Below, one piece after another: positions 27,801 to 35,637 of a stretch of 64,000 bases of DNA. Source of the stretch: Verrucomicrobiales bacterium. Lineage in GTDB: Bacteria > Verrucomicrobiota > Verrucomicrobiia > Limisphaerales > CAIMTB01. The number at the start of each line of letters is the position of its first letter. Positions within the stretch are counted from its first letter, which is position 1. Made by a program: the position numbers and the translations under genes. The stretch is from NCBI GenBank assembly GCA_016795425.1, contig JAEUHG010000179.1, positions 123,345 through 187,344 of the forward strand, read 5' to 3'. The notes under the pieces are model-generated. The model saw only the letters and a list, made by a program, of their open reading frames with translations. It was not told where the DNA came from and did no database searches.

Positions 27801-30800
27801 GATAGCCTGCCTTCGAATGATGTTGTGCTCCGCATCCAGCCCAATCAGGACGCTGTGCAGAATGGCATCCCGATTACCGTCACGGTCACCGACAAGTCGA
27901 CCCTGGCTCCGGCGCGGACCTCGGCGACAACCTTCCTAGTCAATATCACCGACTTCAACGATCCGCCGACGATCTCGACGATCCCGGATGTATCGGTGAC
28001 GGCCGGTCAATCCAGCACCAACATCGCCTTCACGGTGGGTGACACCGAAAACTCCAGCATCAACCTGACCGCCACTTCCTCGGACCAAACGCTGGTCAAG
28101 AATGGCAACATCAGGTTCAACGTCGTCGATGGCCTCCCGGGCTCGCGAACCGTTCAGGTCACCACCGAAGTGGGTGTCGTTGGCTCAGCGACCATCACCG
28201 TAAGCGCGAAGGATGGTCAGAAGACGACCACCACAACCTTCAAGGTCTCGGTGGTTGAGAGCCGCGAACGGTCGTTCACCAACAATCGTAGCATCGTGAT
28301 CAACGACAATGGTGCCGCATCGGACTATCCGTCGATCATCACGGTCGGTAGCTTGGTTGGCGATGTCGCCTCGGTGAGGGTTGGAATCAATGGGCTTGCC
28401 CATCGCTTCCCGCAGGATATCGATATCCTCCTCGTCAGCCCTGACGGAAAGAAGGCTCTGATCATGAGCGATGCTGGTGGCGGAAATGCCGTCACGAACA
28501 TCAACCTCACGTTTGACACAACCTCCAACGGAGCAGTTCCGCGGGATGGCACATTGGCTAGCGGAAGTTATCTGGCCAGCAATTACGACGGTGCTTCGGA
28601 CGCGTTCCCGTCACCGGCGCCTGCTGGCTCCTATGCGACGAGCCTGAATGAGTTTGTCGGTGCCTCCGCCAACGGAGATTGGAAACTGTACATCGTGGAT
28701 GATACGGCAACCGACTCCGGCGTCATCAACGGTGGTTGGACTCTGAATATCACCACCAAACCCAAGGTTGTTGGTTTGGCTAACGTCAGCGTGCAGGAGG
28801 ATGAATCCTTCCGGGTTCCCTTCACCATCGTTGAGGAATCCTTCGTGCCGCTGGACTTCACCTTCAGTACGGCGACGACGAATGCGGCCGTGGTTCGCAC
28901 CAATGACATCACGTTCTCCGGCTCGGGTACGAACTGGACATTGTTCGGTACCCCCGTGTCGAACGCGTCGGGATCCACCGAGATTACGGTCAATGCCCGA
29001 AATGTCTTCGGCCAGATTGCCTCCGGTAAATTCTCCGTGGCGGTGTCGGCCGTGAATGATCGGCCATTCATCACGGATGTTGCGGATCAAACGATCTTCG
29101 CTGGAACGACCACGCCGCCGATCGAATTCAACTTCGGTGACGTCGAAACGGAGAAGAAGAACCTCGGCTTCACGGTCGAGACTTCCAATGCCCGCCTCGT
29201 TCCAACCAACAATGTGTTCATCGTTGGCAGTGTCCTGACGGTGGCGCCTATCGGTGGATTGAGCGGTGTGGCGGATATCACGCTAACCGTGACCGACGCG
29301 TCGGGTGCCAGTGCGAGCACCACCTTCGCTGTGCGTGTGTTGCCCGCGCTGAATCCTCAGTTCGCGAATCCGACCAAGATCACGATCCGCGACAATCAAA
29401 AGGCCGATCCGTATCCGTCGACTATCGAGGTCACGGGTGTCCGGGGTTCGGTGGCACGTGTCACCGTAACGCTGGCTGAAGTGAATCATCCGTATCCTGC
29501 CGATGTGGATATCCTCCTCGTTGGACCGTCCGGTACCAATGTGGTGCTGTTGAGCGATGCGGGTGGTAGCGGAAAACTCGAGAATGTCCGCTTCAACATC
29601 GATGACCGCGGTAGCGATGTGGTTCCCTTCAACCCGTCCACACCGGTTCCGTCCGGGACCTACAAGCCCACGAATCACCAGGGAGCAGATGCCTTCGCGG
29701 ATGCTCCTGCCGGTCCGTACGGGTCCGCTCTCAGCGCCTTTGCAGGTACCAATCCGAACGGCACGTGGTCACTCTACGTCCTGGACGATGCGTCTCCTGA
29801 CTCCGGCAATATCGCCGGTGGCTGGATCCTCAACATCTTCACTACCGATCCGACGATTCTCCAGATCGCCGATCAGGTGACCGATGAGAACGTTCCCCTC
29901 ACGGTTCCGTTCCGAGTGGAAGATGCTGACACCCCGGCTTCCGGGCTGGCTACTGCGGCCGTTACCGACTCGCCGGATCTCCTGACCTTGGCGATTACCG
30001 GTACTGGAAATGACCGCACCTTGACCATCACGCCGGCACCGTTCGCCTTCGGAACCGCGAGTGTGACTGTCTCGGTCACCGATGGGACCACGGTCTCGTC
30101 GACGACCTTTGGAGTGACCGTGAATGCAGTGAATCAAGCGCCTGAACTGACCGGTCTCGGTGACCGCATCAGCCCAGTGAACGTGGATCCGCTCTTGATT
30201 CCATTCCAGGTCTTCGACCGCGACAGCGTCATTGCCTCCGTAACGACTGTGGCAGTGTTGTCCAAGCCCAGCTTGGGAACCCTGACCAGCAGCGGGACCG
30301 GAGCGGATAGGTTGCTCACGTTCAAGCCCAGTGGCGAGCAAGGCCAAGGATTCATCTCCGTGGTTGCTTCCGATGGGGCTGCCAGCGTGACCAATACCTT
30401 CTCGCTGGTGGTTGGGCCGCCTTACGAGCTGACCTTCTCGAACATCGGCGACCAAACCGTGGACGAGAACGGGATTACCGGGATCAACTTCTCGGTTGGT
30501 GGTTCGGCCGCAGGGACTATTACGGTGACGGGGACGTCCTCGGTTACCAGTGTGGTAGACCGTGTGACCGTAACCGGCACAGGCACGAACTTCACCGCGA
30601 CGATCCGGCCTCGTGCAAACGTGAGTGGTGAGACGATCATTACTCTCCAGGCCAAGGATGCTATCGGTGGCGGTACGACCTCGTTCAAGCTGACCGTTCT
30701 GCCGCTCAACGGGCCGACGATTCAGCCTATCCCAGCCCAACGAACTCCTCGTAACGTGGCAGCACTCGTGCCCCTCGTGGTCAGTGATCCTGATACTGCG

Positions 30801-31496
30801 ATCACGAGTCTCCTGTTCACCTGGACGACGTCCGATACGAACGTGGTTCGTACTGTGCTCTTCGGTCAGGCCAATGGCCAAGTCTACGCTGACGTTCGCC
30901 CGGTTCGCGACGTCCTCGGTGAAGCGACCGTCACGATTTTCGTGGACGATGGTCGGACCAAGGTGGGTCAAGCGTTCCTGCTCACTGTGTTCGAGCCCCC
31001 GAACCTGCCGCCGGTCTTCGGCCCGGTCGCGGATCAAACCACTACCGCGAACAAGCCTGCTGTCGTCGCACTCAACATCACCGACCCGGATACCGCCTTG
31101 GCCGATATGGTCTACGGATTCCGGACCTCCAATCCTGGATTGGTCAGCGGTGTGACGGTCGACACCAGCACGGGCTCAGCGGTTGCGACGGTTAATCTGG
31201 TGACCGATGCGACGGGTATCGCCACGGTGACGATCACCGTCAACGACGGGAAGAACTCGGTTGAGCAGACCTTCGCTCTCTCCGTAACAGAGGCCGATGT
31301 CGAACCTCCGACCCTTGCCGTGCCAACCCTCAGCTTGGTCAACGGCTCTCTCGTGATCACGGTCACTTGGGAAGGTGGCGGTACGCTTGAATACGCCACC
31401 AGTCCAACGGGTCCCTGGATTACGACTGGAAACAGCAGTGGCTCGTTCTCTGAACCTGCTACCGGCGTCCAGAAGTACTACCGAATCAAGAAGTAG
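21804..31496 (+). CDS. Giant secreted repeat protein (P-domain-like and cadherin/Ig-like modules)
   Basis: This 3,230-residue protein has an N-terminal signal peptide (basic start, hydrophobic core, cleavage near ALGQG at about residue 34). Seven modules resemble the proprotein convertase P domain. Each has a DDVDVVLVSP-type strand, LLSDAGG, and a NGDWKLYVVDD...GGW block. They begin near residues 39, 424, 795, 1171, 1655, 2156 and 2517. Between and after them are about a dozen cadherin/Ig-like modules marked by VNAVNDAP and NEDT/DEN starts. The last 70 residues form a beta domain ending GVQKYYRIKK, a tail style I know from verrucomicrobial exported proteins. It is probably cell-surface or extracellular, adhesive or structural. 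No catalytic motif was seen. Confidence 0.9.
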   Translation: MNSAVKQLPRSIGKAAGRWAALMSALLAVPALGQGLPLTQSGTITINDAAFELGQHKPRAATPYPGVINTSNLLGTLQKVTVTLPGLSHGYAADVDVLLQRVNDNKRMILLSDVALNFPFNNVTLTIDSAAANSLPEAAAVASGTFKPTNVDPSGDVDDFKLGLTDGVDGPYADALSSLAGSSPNANWRLFVVDDKNQDAGSIAGWTLNLWTTPVFTKVPTTTITTNEDKQISFEVEIDDSDTPPNDLKLLVKSSTNPNLLAPSNVVLTANSTGKIRTLTLFPKQDQFGDVTLTLALEDTISKEGSAITTNVTVRVNAVNDAPTITLSSGSLTTTAARLSTNVVFAKVSDVDNDVNSLTLFAKSSNTNVVRADDVFFVRGSNGTNFFAIAPRGAATGTATLDISVTDGPTTNSTPFNVTVTPISVALFGTGNTLAIPDDGTVVSSTLAVSNIVGNIGQVIVILGDLSHTRPDDLDLVLVGPGSSPKSVALMGQAGGANPISHARLRLANGEPALPDNSQITDGGLTTASYSPADYSPSSLPSPAPAGPYGTALTEFNGTSPNGTWTLYAVDRVTGEAGTLNGGFTLVIYAAPTISNLAATVTTSEDTATSTTFNVADSDGTVTNVTASVVASGVATTSVTRNGGSVTVNITPAKDVNTSSSGPQPVRVVATDNNGQSTTNTFNLVINAVNDAPTISPIAKQITYAGAPVEGIQFTVGDVDNSAGTLTVTATSSNTKLLPVNNIVLGSISATVRTFSLYPVGPQAGTVSVTLTVRDGSNATADSTFIFEVLGPPSPLYANTTPIILQDTGGTAGPPTNAVPSPSSITVSNLVGRIQKVKVTLLGIQHTKPDDMDILLVGPNNHKVMLMSDAGGNLTLDNTQLLFSDDGASLPISSQIASGTYKPTNHDGGDPDTIPNLPSGGTTGTTLDSFSTFNITPNGRWDLWVVDDTGNNVRGAQISGGWMINFVTSPQISDIPNQETNEDTEKRVSFTVGDDQPGVQVDLTATSSNTSVVGTIPLSAFEGTGATRTLRINPVADASGETVITVTVTIGGQTSQDSFTLKVNAVDDEPSVSEITNKTGTAGLIQGPFAFTVSDKETTNPSNIVVTASSSNTDVVPNTPQNLVLTGDGGSRQITIVPNGITTGTSTITIVATDATGKKTPRSFNVTFERGLTYADTRAIEIRDNATSAPYPSTINVSGVSGVVSGIKVTIFGLSHTFPEDANLLLVSPDNSKKVLLLANNGGGAPSNSISGVSVTFDDAASAAPPGPTEGKILTRSYRPSGGTVSTVNGNFPPPAPANPYSATLSSFAGVDPNGDWKLYAFDDTFSDFGQIANGWALVINTAPTILPIANQTTREDTNLELSVFLSDQDTEPKDLKSWAISSDQTLVNDTNLTVLPTNQLTRTLTIKPTANANGTNLITVFVADSTKTNSTQFGLTVVAVDDVPIVTTATNLVVINEDAETNIVFNVSDIDSDLSVTNSTATSAITSIVPNAAANLTNTGPVSIAKGTTNQITMFAKPAANANGDVALTFAIRDASTTVQSVVTLRVNAVNDAPTITGLPSTATNVLAGGSLRDIPFTVGDVETAAKELKVTATSSDQSKIPNANLVLSGANENRLISLTSIGVSTGPVVITVTVDDGNKTTSGTFTVNVNPALGETFANNAAITIRDNNTASTYPSIIPVSNLAGTIHKVSVTLQGFAHTAPDDVDVVLVSPRGQKVLLLSDAGGSIGVTNLQITLDDSGTVIPDNGPLASGVFQPANYSPDESLSGVAPPYSSSLSALKGINPNGDWLLYVVDDTANDQGALTQGWSIKIITAPTIVLASSTPAPIVQDEDQSSSIAFTIADADSPTTPEADLSFEILSQNTTLVPPAGVTLTKGSGSVAGGISYTGTILPGTNQPADSVRATNQLTISVVRKADGARSSIVVTNAIVPINDAPIISRITEKTTEEDRPIDVSFVVSDVDTLPRDLRVVVTSGVTSAISTTNLMLNGQSGANANIVDSLPSNDVVLRIQPNQDAVQNGIPITVTVTDKSTLAPARTSATTFLVNITDFNDPPTISTIPDVSVTAGQSSTNIAFTVGDTENSSINLTATSSDQTLVKNGNIRFNVVDGLPGSRTVQVTTEVGVVGSATITVSAKDGQKTTTTTFKVSVVESRERSFTNNRSIVINDNGAASDYPSIITVGSLVGDVASVRVGINGLAHRFPQDIDILLVSPDGKKALIMSDAGGGNAVTNINLTFDTTSNGAVPRDGTLASGSYLASNYDGASDAFPSPAPAGSYATSLNEFVGASANGDWKLYIVDDTATDSGVINGGWTLNITTKPKVVGLANVSVQEDESFRVPFTIVEESFVPLDFTFSTATTNAAVVRTNDITFSGSGTNWTLFGTPVSNASGSTEITVNARNVFGQIASGKFSVAVSAVNDRPFITDVADQTIFAGTTTPPIEFNFGDVETEKKNLGFTVETSNARLVPTNNVFIVGSVLTVAPIGGLSGVADITLTVTDASGASASTTFAVRVLPALNPQFANPTKITIRDNQKADPYPSTIEVTGVRGSVARVTVTLAEVNHPYPADVDILLVGPSGTNVVLLSDAGGSGKLENVRFNIDDRGSDVVPFNPSTPVPSGTYKPTNHQGADAFADAPAGPYGSALSAFAGTNPNGTWSLYVLDDASPDSGNIAGGWILNIFTTDPTILQIADQVTDENVPLTVPFRVEDADTPASGLATAAVTDSPDLLTLAITGTGNDRTLTITPAPFAFGTASVTVSVTDGTTVSSTTFGVTVNAVNQAPELTGLGDRISPVNVDPLLIPFQVFDRDSVIASVTTVAVLSKPSLGTLTSSGTGADRLLTFKPSGEQGQGFISVVASDGAASVTNTFSLVVGPPYELTFSNIGDQTVDENGITGINFSVGGSAAGTITVTGTSSVTSVVDRVTVTGTGTNFTATIRPRANVSGETIITLQAKDAIGGGTTSFKLTVLPLNGPTIQPIPAQRTPRNVAALVPLVVSDPDTAITSLLFTWTTSDTNVVRTVLFGQANGQVYADVRPVRDVLGEATVTIFVDDGRTKVGQAFLLTVFEPPNLPPVFGPVADQTTTANKPAVVALNITDPDTALADMVYGFRTSNPGLVSGVTVDTSTGSAVATVNLVTDATGIATVTITVNDGKNSVEQTFALSVTEADVEPPTLAVPTLSLVNGSLVITVTWEGGGTLEYATSPTGPWITTGNSSGSFSEPATGVQKYYRIKK
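21918..29850 (+). repeat. Seven P-domain-like modules within one gene
   Basis: Approximate module spans are 21918-22440, 23076-23575, 24187-24705, 25315-25835, 26767-27250, 28270-28757 and 29354-29850. Each is 160-175 codons and shares the pattern IRDN, then YPS, VTL, HTxPDDVDVLLV, LLSDAGG, SGTYKPTN, NGxWxLYVVDD and GGWxLxI. They are separated by one to three Ig-like modules. Sequence divergence between copies indicates old duplication. Confidence 0.8.
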
Positions 31497-31524
31497 GCTG
31501 AACGGTAGCCAGTAGATTCAAGGA

Positions 31525-31561
31525 CGGGGCCGGACGTAATGTCCGGCCCCGCTTCCTTTTT
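31525..31561 (+). terminator. Intrinsic terminator of the giant repeat gene
   Basis: A perfect 11-bp GC-rich stem (CGGGGCCGGAC, 31525-31535, with GTCCGGCCCCG, 31541-31551) closes a five-base loop and is followed by CTTCCTTTTT. It lies 28 bases after the stop codon. Confidence 0.92.
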
Positions 31562-31740
31562 ACGCTGTAGTAGCGGCCAAGGTTAGGGCAACCAAGGGTA
31601 GGACTGCGGACGCACTCTAGTCGGTAGCCAAAGGCGTGCTCTGCCCAACGATACTTGCGGATGAGCCTGAGACCGGCGGACCAATCCAATCTCCCTGATC
31701 TCGCCGGGTTCTGGTATCGGCGGATCGTGAAGTCAGCCGA

Positions 31741-32022
31741 TTAGGGCTTCGGGAATTGGTGCTCCGGGAATCGGTGACGTATTGAATCTCGCAAGCGCTT
31801 CAATTCGTCAGGAGGAAAGAGCCCCCGTGGAATCCGCCGCTGGATAGCTTCGTAGAGCTCCAGCCAATCCTCCAGGGGAACAGGCACAAGAGGCTGCCAT
31901 TCGTCGTTCCTCTTGTGTCTTTGGAAGAATGACCAGGTGCCGCCGAAACGACGTGCGTAAACTTCAATCTTCGTCCCGGTATCGTCCCGCTTGCTCCAGG
32001 AGATTTCCGACTTGATGGCCAT
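31741..32022 (-). CDS. Small hypothetical protein
   Basis: This 93-residue soluble, basic protein is not recognised. It begins MAIKSEISWSKRDDTGTKIE and ends with a Pro/His-rich tail (HRFPEHQFPKP). A WQPLVPVPLEDWLELYEAI segment suggests a compact alpha/beta fold. It starts eight bases after ispF on the same strand, so it is probably co-transcribed and real. Nothing in the sequence indicates its role. Confidence 0.65.
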   Translation of the reverse strand: MAIKSEISWSKRDDTGTKIEVYARRFGGTWSFFQRHKRNDEWQPLVPVPLEDWLELYEAIQRRIPRGLFPPDELKRLRDSIRHRFPEHQFPKP

Positions 32023-32030
32023 GAAGGTGC

Positions 32031-32510
32031 CTACTCGGGTAGATCGACGCTGGCGACAGCCATCGCGGCAATGCCCTCCTCGCGTCCAATGGCCCCAAGT
32101 CTCTCGTTTGTGGTCGCCTTAATGCCAACTCTCCGAAGGTTCAGGCCCAGAGCCTCGGCGATGTTCACCTTCATCTTCTGTAAGTGAGGCGCGATCTTGG
32201 GGGCTTCGGCGATGACTGTGGCATCGATGTTCACCAATCGCCCCTGGTGAAACTGCACCTGTCTGGCCGCTTCTTGCAGGAACAACTTGCTGGCGGCATT
32301 GGACCAGCGCGGGTCTGTATTCTTGAAGAAGTGTCCAATATCGGGTTCGCCCAGCGCTCCAAGAATGGCGTCGCAAATGGCGTGCATGAGAACATCAGCA
32401 TCGGAATGGCCCGCAAGTCCCTTGGGATGTGGGATCTCAACGCCTCCAATAACGAGACGGCGGCCCTCAACGAGGGGATGAATGTCGTACCCGATTCCCA
32501 CGTGGATCAT
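32031..32510 (-). CDS. ispF: 2-C-methyl-D-erythritol 2,4-cyclodiphosphate synthase
   Basis: This 159-residue enzyme of the MEP isoprenoid pathway converts CDP-ME 2-phosphate to MEcPP with release of CMP. The metal ligands D9 and H11 (GYDIHPL) and H43 (DVLMHAICDAILG) are present, with HSDAD before them and the DPRWSNAAS and TTNERLGAIGREEGIAAMA segments. Its length is normal for the family's trimeric enzyme. It lies between a prolyl oligopeptidase gene and a small hypothetical gene, with no other MEP genes nearby. Confidence 0.96.
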   Translation of the reverse strand: MIHVGIGYDIHPLVEGRRLVIGGVEIPHPKGLAGHSDADVLMHAICDAILGALGEPDIGHFFKNTDPRWSNAASKLFLQEAARQVQFHQGRLVNIDATVIAEAPKIAPHLQKMKVNIAEALGLNLRRVGIKATTNERLGAIGREEGIAAMAVASVDLPE

Positions 32511-32573
32511 GGATCGAGGCTAGCGCTGGGGCAGCCTTGGAAAAGCCAAATCCATTCCAGCACGCGGTGGAGG

Positions 32574-34814
32574 CTATTTCTTGCCGCTGGCTGGGGTGCG
32601 GAAGGGCAGATTGACTTGGTCGAAAAGGAACGTGAGGACATCCGCCTCCTGCGAAATTCGCTCGCTTAACGCCGTCCCGTGTCCATGGCCGCTGCTGCCG
32701 CTGGTCCTGAGAAGAACGGGCCGCCTGGATGTCGTCGCACTCTGGAGGCGAGCGGTCATCTTTCGAGAATGCGAGGGATTAACCCGACCATCGTTTTCCC
32801 CGGTGAGGAAAAGGACTGCCGGGTAGCGAGTGCCATTCTTCACGTTGTGGTACGGCGAATAGCTCAGGAGGGCCTGGAACTGCACGATGTCTGCAACGCT
32901 TCCAAACTCCGGCACGTTGAATGTTCCATTGGCATCCAGTTCGACGCGGAGCATATCGTAGATACCCACGTGGGAAACCACGGCTCGGAACTGGTGCGGA
33001 TTTTGGGTAAGCGACGCCCCCATGAGGAGGCCGCCGTTGCTCCCGCCTTCAATGGCCAGGCGTGATGGTCTCGTATATTTCCGTTGAACTAAGTGCTGTG
33101 CGCAGGCCGTAAAGTCGTCAAAGACGTTCTGCTTTTTGGTCAGGCGCCCCGCTTTATGCCAATCGTCGCCAAACTCACCGCCTCCCCGAAGATTGGCTAC
33201 GGCATACACGCCACCACTTTGAAGCCAGATCTTCACTTTCGCACTTACCGGTGTTGGTACGAGGTTGACCCCGTAGCCCCCATAGCCTGTTAGGAGAAGC
33301 GCGTTCTCACAGTGCAGACGCAGACCCCTCTTGCGAATGACACTGATCGGAACCTGGGTGCCGTCTTTCGACTTCGCGGTCTCTCTGACTACCTCAAACT
33401 CCCGCATCTCCGGGTCCTCAGATTCTGAGAGTACCGTCGGTTTTCCAGAGGGTTCGGCGAGGTCTTGTCGGTACCAGGTGTGCGGCTGGAGAAAGGTCCC
33501 CACACGGTACAGCACCTCGTTGTTCGGCAATGACGTAAGTTGATCAACGGCCGACACCGCCGGCAGGTGTGCCTTGTGTTTGAATTTTCCTTCCAGATCG
33601 AAGACTCGCACCTGCGACGGACCACCGTCGATCTCCGTAACGAAGATGCCAGAAAGTGTGACTGCGAAATTCGGTACAATCTCGAGACCGCGCCAGGAAT
33701 AGCCGTCCACCGTCGCTGCGCCTTCCGGGACTACAAGCGTCTGTCGTTCCTCCGTTGGCGCATGGGCTGGAATTCGAACGATCTTTCCTCTCGGGGCGTC
33801 TTTCTTGGACACGAAATAAAGGAATCCGTCGGGTCCGAAGAGGCCAGGCTTCAGACCGTCCGGGAAATCCGCAATGCGTCGGATGTTTCCGTCGGAGCCC
33901 CGCAACCAATGGGCAAAATCACCGCCGTCCCCTTTTTGTACGGTCACCAGAAGTTCTTCCCGGTCTCGGCTGGTGGCCAGGAACACCTCGGCGATTCGTG
34001 GAAATTCCCATCCGATTATGAACTGATCGATGCTATCGCTCGTTCCTACCCGATGGTGGTAAACCTGCTCATAGAACGGGAGATCCTTCTCCGGTCTCTC
34101 TCCGGATCTGGGGTACCTCGTATAATAGAAGCCGGTCGAGTCCCGCTCCCACGCGATGCTTCCGCCTCCCGTTGGAAAGGCGACTCGTTCGATGATGTCG
34201 CCAAGCCTACGTCCCGAGTCCACCTCGAATAGGTGAAGCGTTCCCTGTTCGCTGCCGCCCTGGGCCAGAATCACGGCCACCAGGCGACCGTCGGGAGATG
34301 GAAAATAGCTCTCGATGGACACTGTTCCGGATACCTCCACTGCCGTGGGATCGACGATGGTTCGCTCTGTTCCGAGATCGTCGAGAGATCGCAGGGTGAC
34401 CAGTAGAGGTTGTTCGAGCGGTGGCTGATGCTTGATGGCGAAGAGCCGGTTGCCGGCCGCTTTGACGTCTCCGTAGGTCCTGCCTGTTTGGGAGTGAAGG
34501 GCGGCCAAACGCCTTTCGATCGCCGCGCGATTCGGTGAGGCATCAAGAATTTCCCTCGAGAACGCGTTTTGCTGGCGAGTCCAGTCGATGACCTCCGGAT
34601 CGGCGGCGTGCTCAAGCCATCGATAATCTTCGGCAACCTCTGTACCGTGGTACTCTGTGACCACCGGACGTTTTGTCGTCGGCGGTGGTTGGGTAGCGGC
34701 TACCGCGACCGTGGACTGGATTCCGGGAAATGGAAACCCGAGGGGGATCGCCGCGAGACAAAGGCTTGCGGATCGAGAAATGAGGGACCGCATCCGGCCA
34801 GAATCCGGCTTCAT
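32574..34814 (-). CDS. Prolyl oligopeptidase family serine peptidase (S9A), exported
   Basis: This 746-residue peptidase has an N-terminal signal-like segment (basic start, then SLCLAAIPLGFPF), a seven-bladed propeller region and a C-terminal alpha/beta hydrolase domain. The catalytic triad is visible as S592 (EGGSNGG), D675 (TGENDGRV) and H710 (SSGHGHG). The start of the mature domain, PPTTKRPVVTEYHGTEVAEDYRWLE, is typical. It should cleave after proline in short peptides in the periplasm. The open frame extends upstream through the tRNA, which is impossible; ATG 34814 was chosen, with 34793 as an alternative. Confidence 0.93.
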   Translation of the reverse strand: MKPDSGRMRSLISRSASLCLAAIPLGFPFPGIQSTVAVAATQPPPTTKRPVVTEYHGTEVAEDYRWLEHAADPEVIDWTRQQNAFSREILDASPNRAAIERRLAALHSQTGRTYGDVKAAGNRLFAIKHQPPLEQPLLVTLRSLDDLGTERTIVDPTAVEVSGTVSIESYFPSPDGRLVAVILAQGGSEQGTLHLFEVDSGRRLGDIIERVAFPTGGGSIAWERDSTGFYYTRYPRSGERPEKDLPFYEQVYHHRVGTSDSIDQFIIGWEFPRIAEVFLATSRDREELLVTVQKGDGGDFAHWLRGSDGNIRRIADFPDGLKPGLFGPDGFLYFVSKKDAPRGKIVRIPAHAPTEERQTLVVPEGAATVDGYSWRGLEIVPNFAVTLSGIFVTEIDGGPSQVRVFDLEGKFKHKAHLPAVSAVDQLTSLPNNEVLYRVGTFLQPHTWYRQDLAEPSGKPTVLSESEDPEMREFEVVRETAKSKDGTQVPISVIRKRGLRLHCENALLLTGYGGYGVNLVPTPVSAKVKIWLQSGGVYAVANLRGGGEFGDDWHKAGRLTKKQNVFDDFTACAQHLVQRKYTRPSRLAIEGGSNGGLLMGASLTQNPHQFRAVVSHVGIYDMLRVELDANGTFNVPEFGSVADIVQFQALLSYSPYHNVKNGTRYPAVLFLTGENDGRVNPSHSRKMTARLQSATTSRRPVLLRTSGSSGHGHGTALSERISQEADVLTFLFDQVNLPFRTPASGKK

Positions 34815-34927
34815 TGGCGGCGGGTGAAGTCGGAATGACGAGGAGGCATCAGTTTTGATCCACTCACTTGATGCTGCCTGATCGATTTCCAGCGTCTCGT
34901 TCTTACCGAACTCGATGCCAAAATATT

Positions 34928-35017
<90 letters not shown>

Positions 35018-35132
35018 AAGCCTATGCTAGACAAATACTTAGATGATGATCGGAGCTGCCCGGGCTTTGGCTTTGCATGCTCCAGATCCCACAACGTTCA
35101 ACGCTGATCCCGAGCGAAACCCGTAAGCAGCC

Positions 35133-35400
35133 AAACGGACCGACGCCAACCCTCGACTGTCCAAAGACGGCCGGTGGAGGTCGTTCCCCACGGTTCCCGA
35201 TCTGATCCAGTACGTGCCCAACGGCGCTTACTATGCCCGCGTGAGGTCTGGAGGCAAGCTAGTCCGCAGGGCGCTGGACACAACCACGTTCAGGACCGCC
35301 AAATTGCCACTCCTCGATTTCACCCGAGTCGCCCGGACCACGCTTGAACCCACTGACAAACCGGTTCCGTCCCTCACCTTCACCCAGGTGTGGACTGGCA
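35133..35400 (+). pseudogene. Remnant of a tyrosine-type integrase N-terminus
   Basis: In one frame from about 35151 the translation reads SKDGRWRSFPTVPDLIQYVP and continues NGAYYARVRSGGKLVRRALD, then TAKLPLLDF. This is the N-terminal arm and SAM-like start pattern of a family of phage-type integrases that I recognise from Verrucomicrobiota. Similarity fades after about 35390, and no catalytic R-H-R-Y domain follows before the sigma-factor gene. There is no credible start codon. It lies about 120 bases from tRNA-Ser, a common integration site. Confidence 0.65.
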
Positions 35401-35551
35401 CGGAGCGTCTTGGAGTGCGGCAGTCCCCGGCTGCATTCCTAGGAACCAACCGAACCCCGTCCACCTCGTCACAGCGCGAGGTGGGCGACCTGACTGGTCC
35501 CGTTTCCTCATCAGGCAGCCCCTTTCGCGCTGCGATACGGCGGTCTCTCCG

Positions 35552-35594
35552 CGGTGAAAAACCGTCTCCGCCATTTTCTTTTCGGTTTTCACCG
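35552..35594 (+). promoter_or_regulatory. Inverted repeat upstream of the sigma factor
   Basis: CGGTGAAAAACCG (35552-35564) and CGGTTTTCACCG (35583-35594) pair over 12 bases with one extra A in the left arm. The spacer is T-rich. It ends 43 bases before the preferred sigma-factor ATG, so it could be an operator, an autoregulatory promoter element or a leader hairpin. Confidence 0.5.
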
Positions 35595-35637
35595 TCGGGC
35601 GGCAGGTATTGGGTGAATGGGCGCCTTGCGCTCCCGG

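Noticed and set aside
29769..31037. 422-codon minus-strand open frame within the giant repeat gene
   Set aside because: It is Arg/His/Asp-rich with no domain pattern and is explained as an antisense shadow of the repeat protein.
21804..31496. CRISPR-like periodicity in the giant gene
   Set aside because: The repetition is protein-domain repetition in frame, with diverged DNA and no short identical repeats or spacers.
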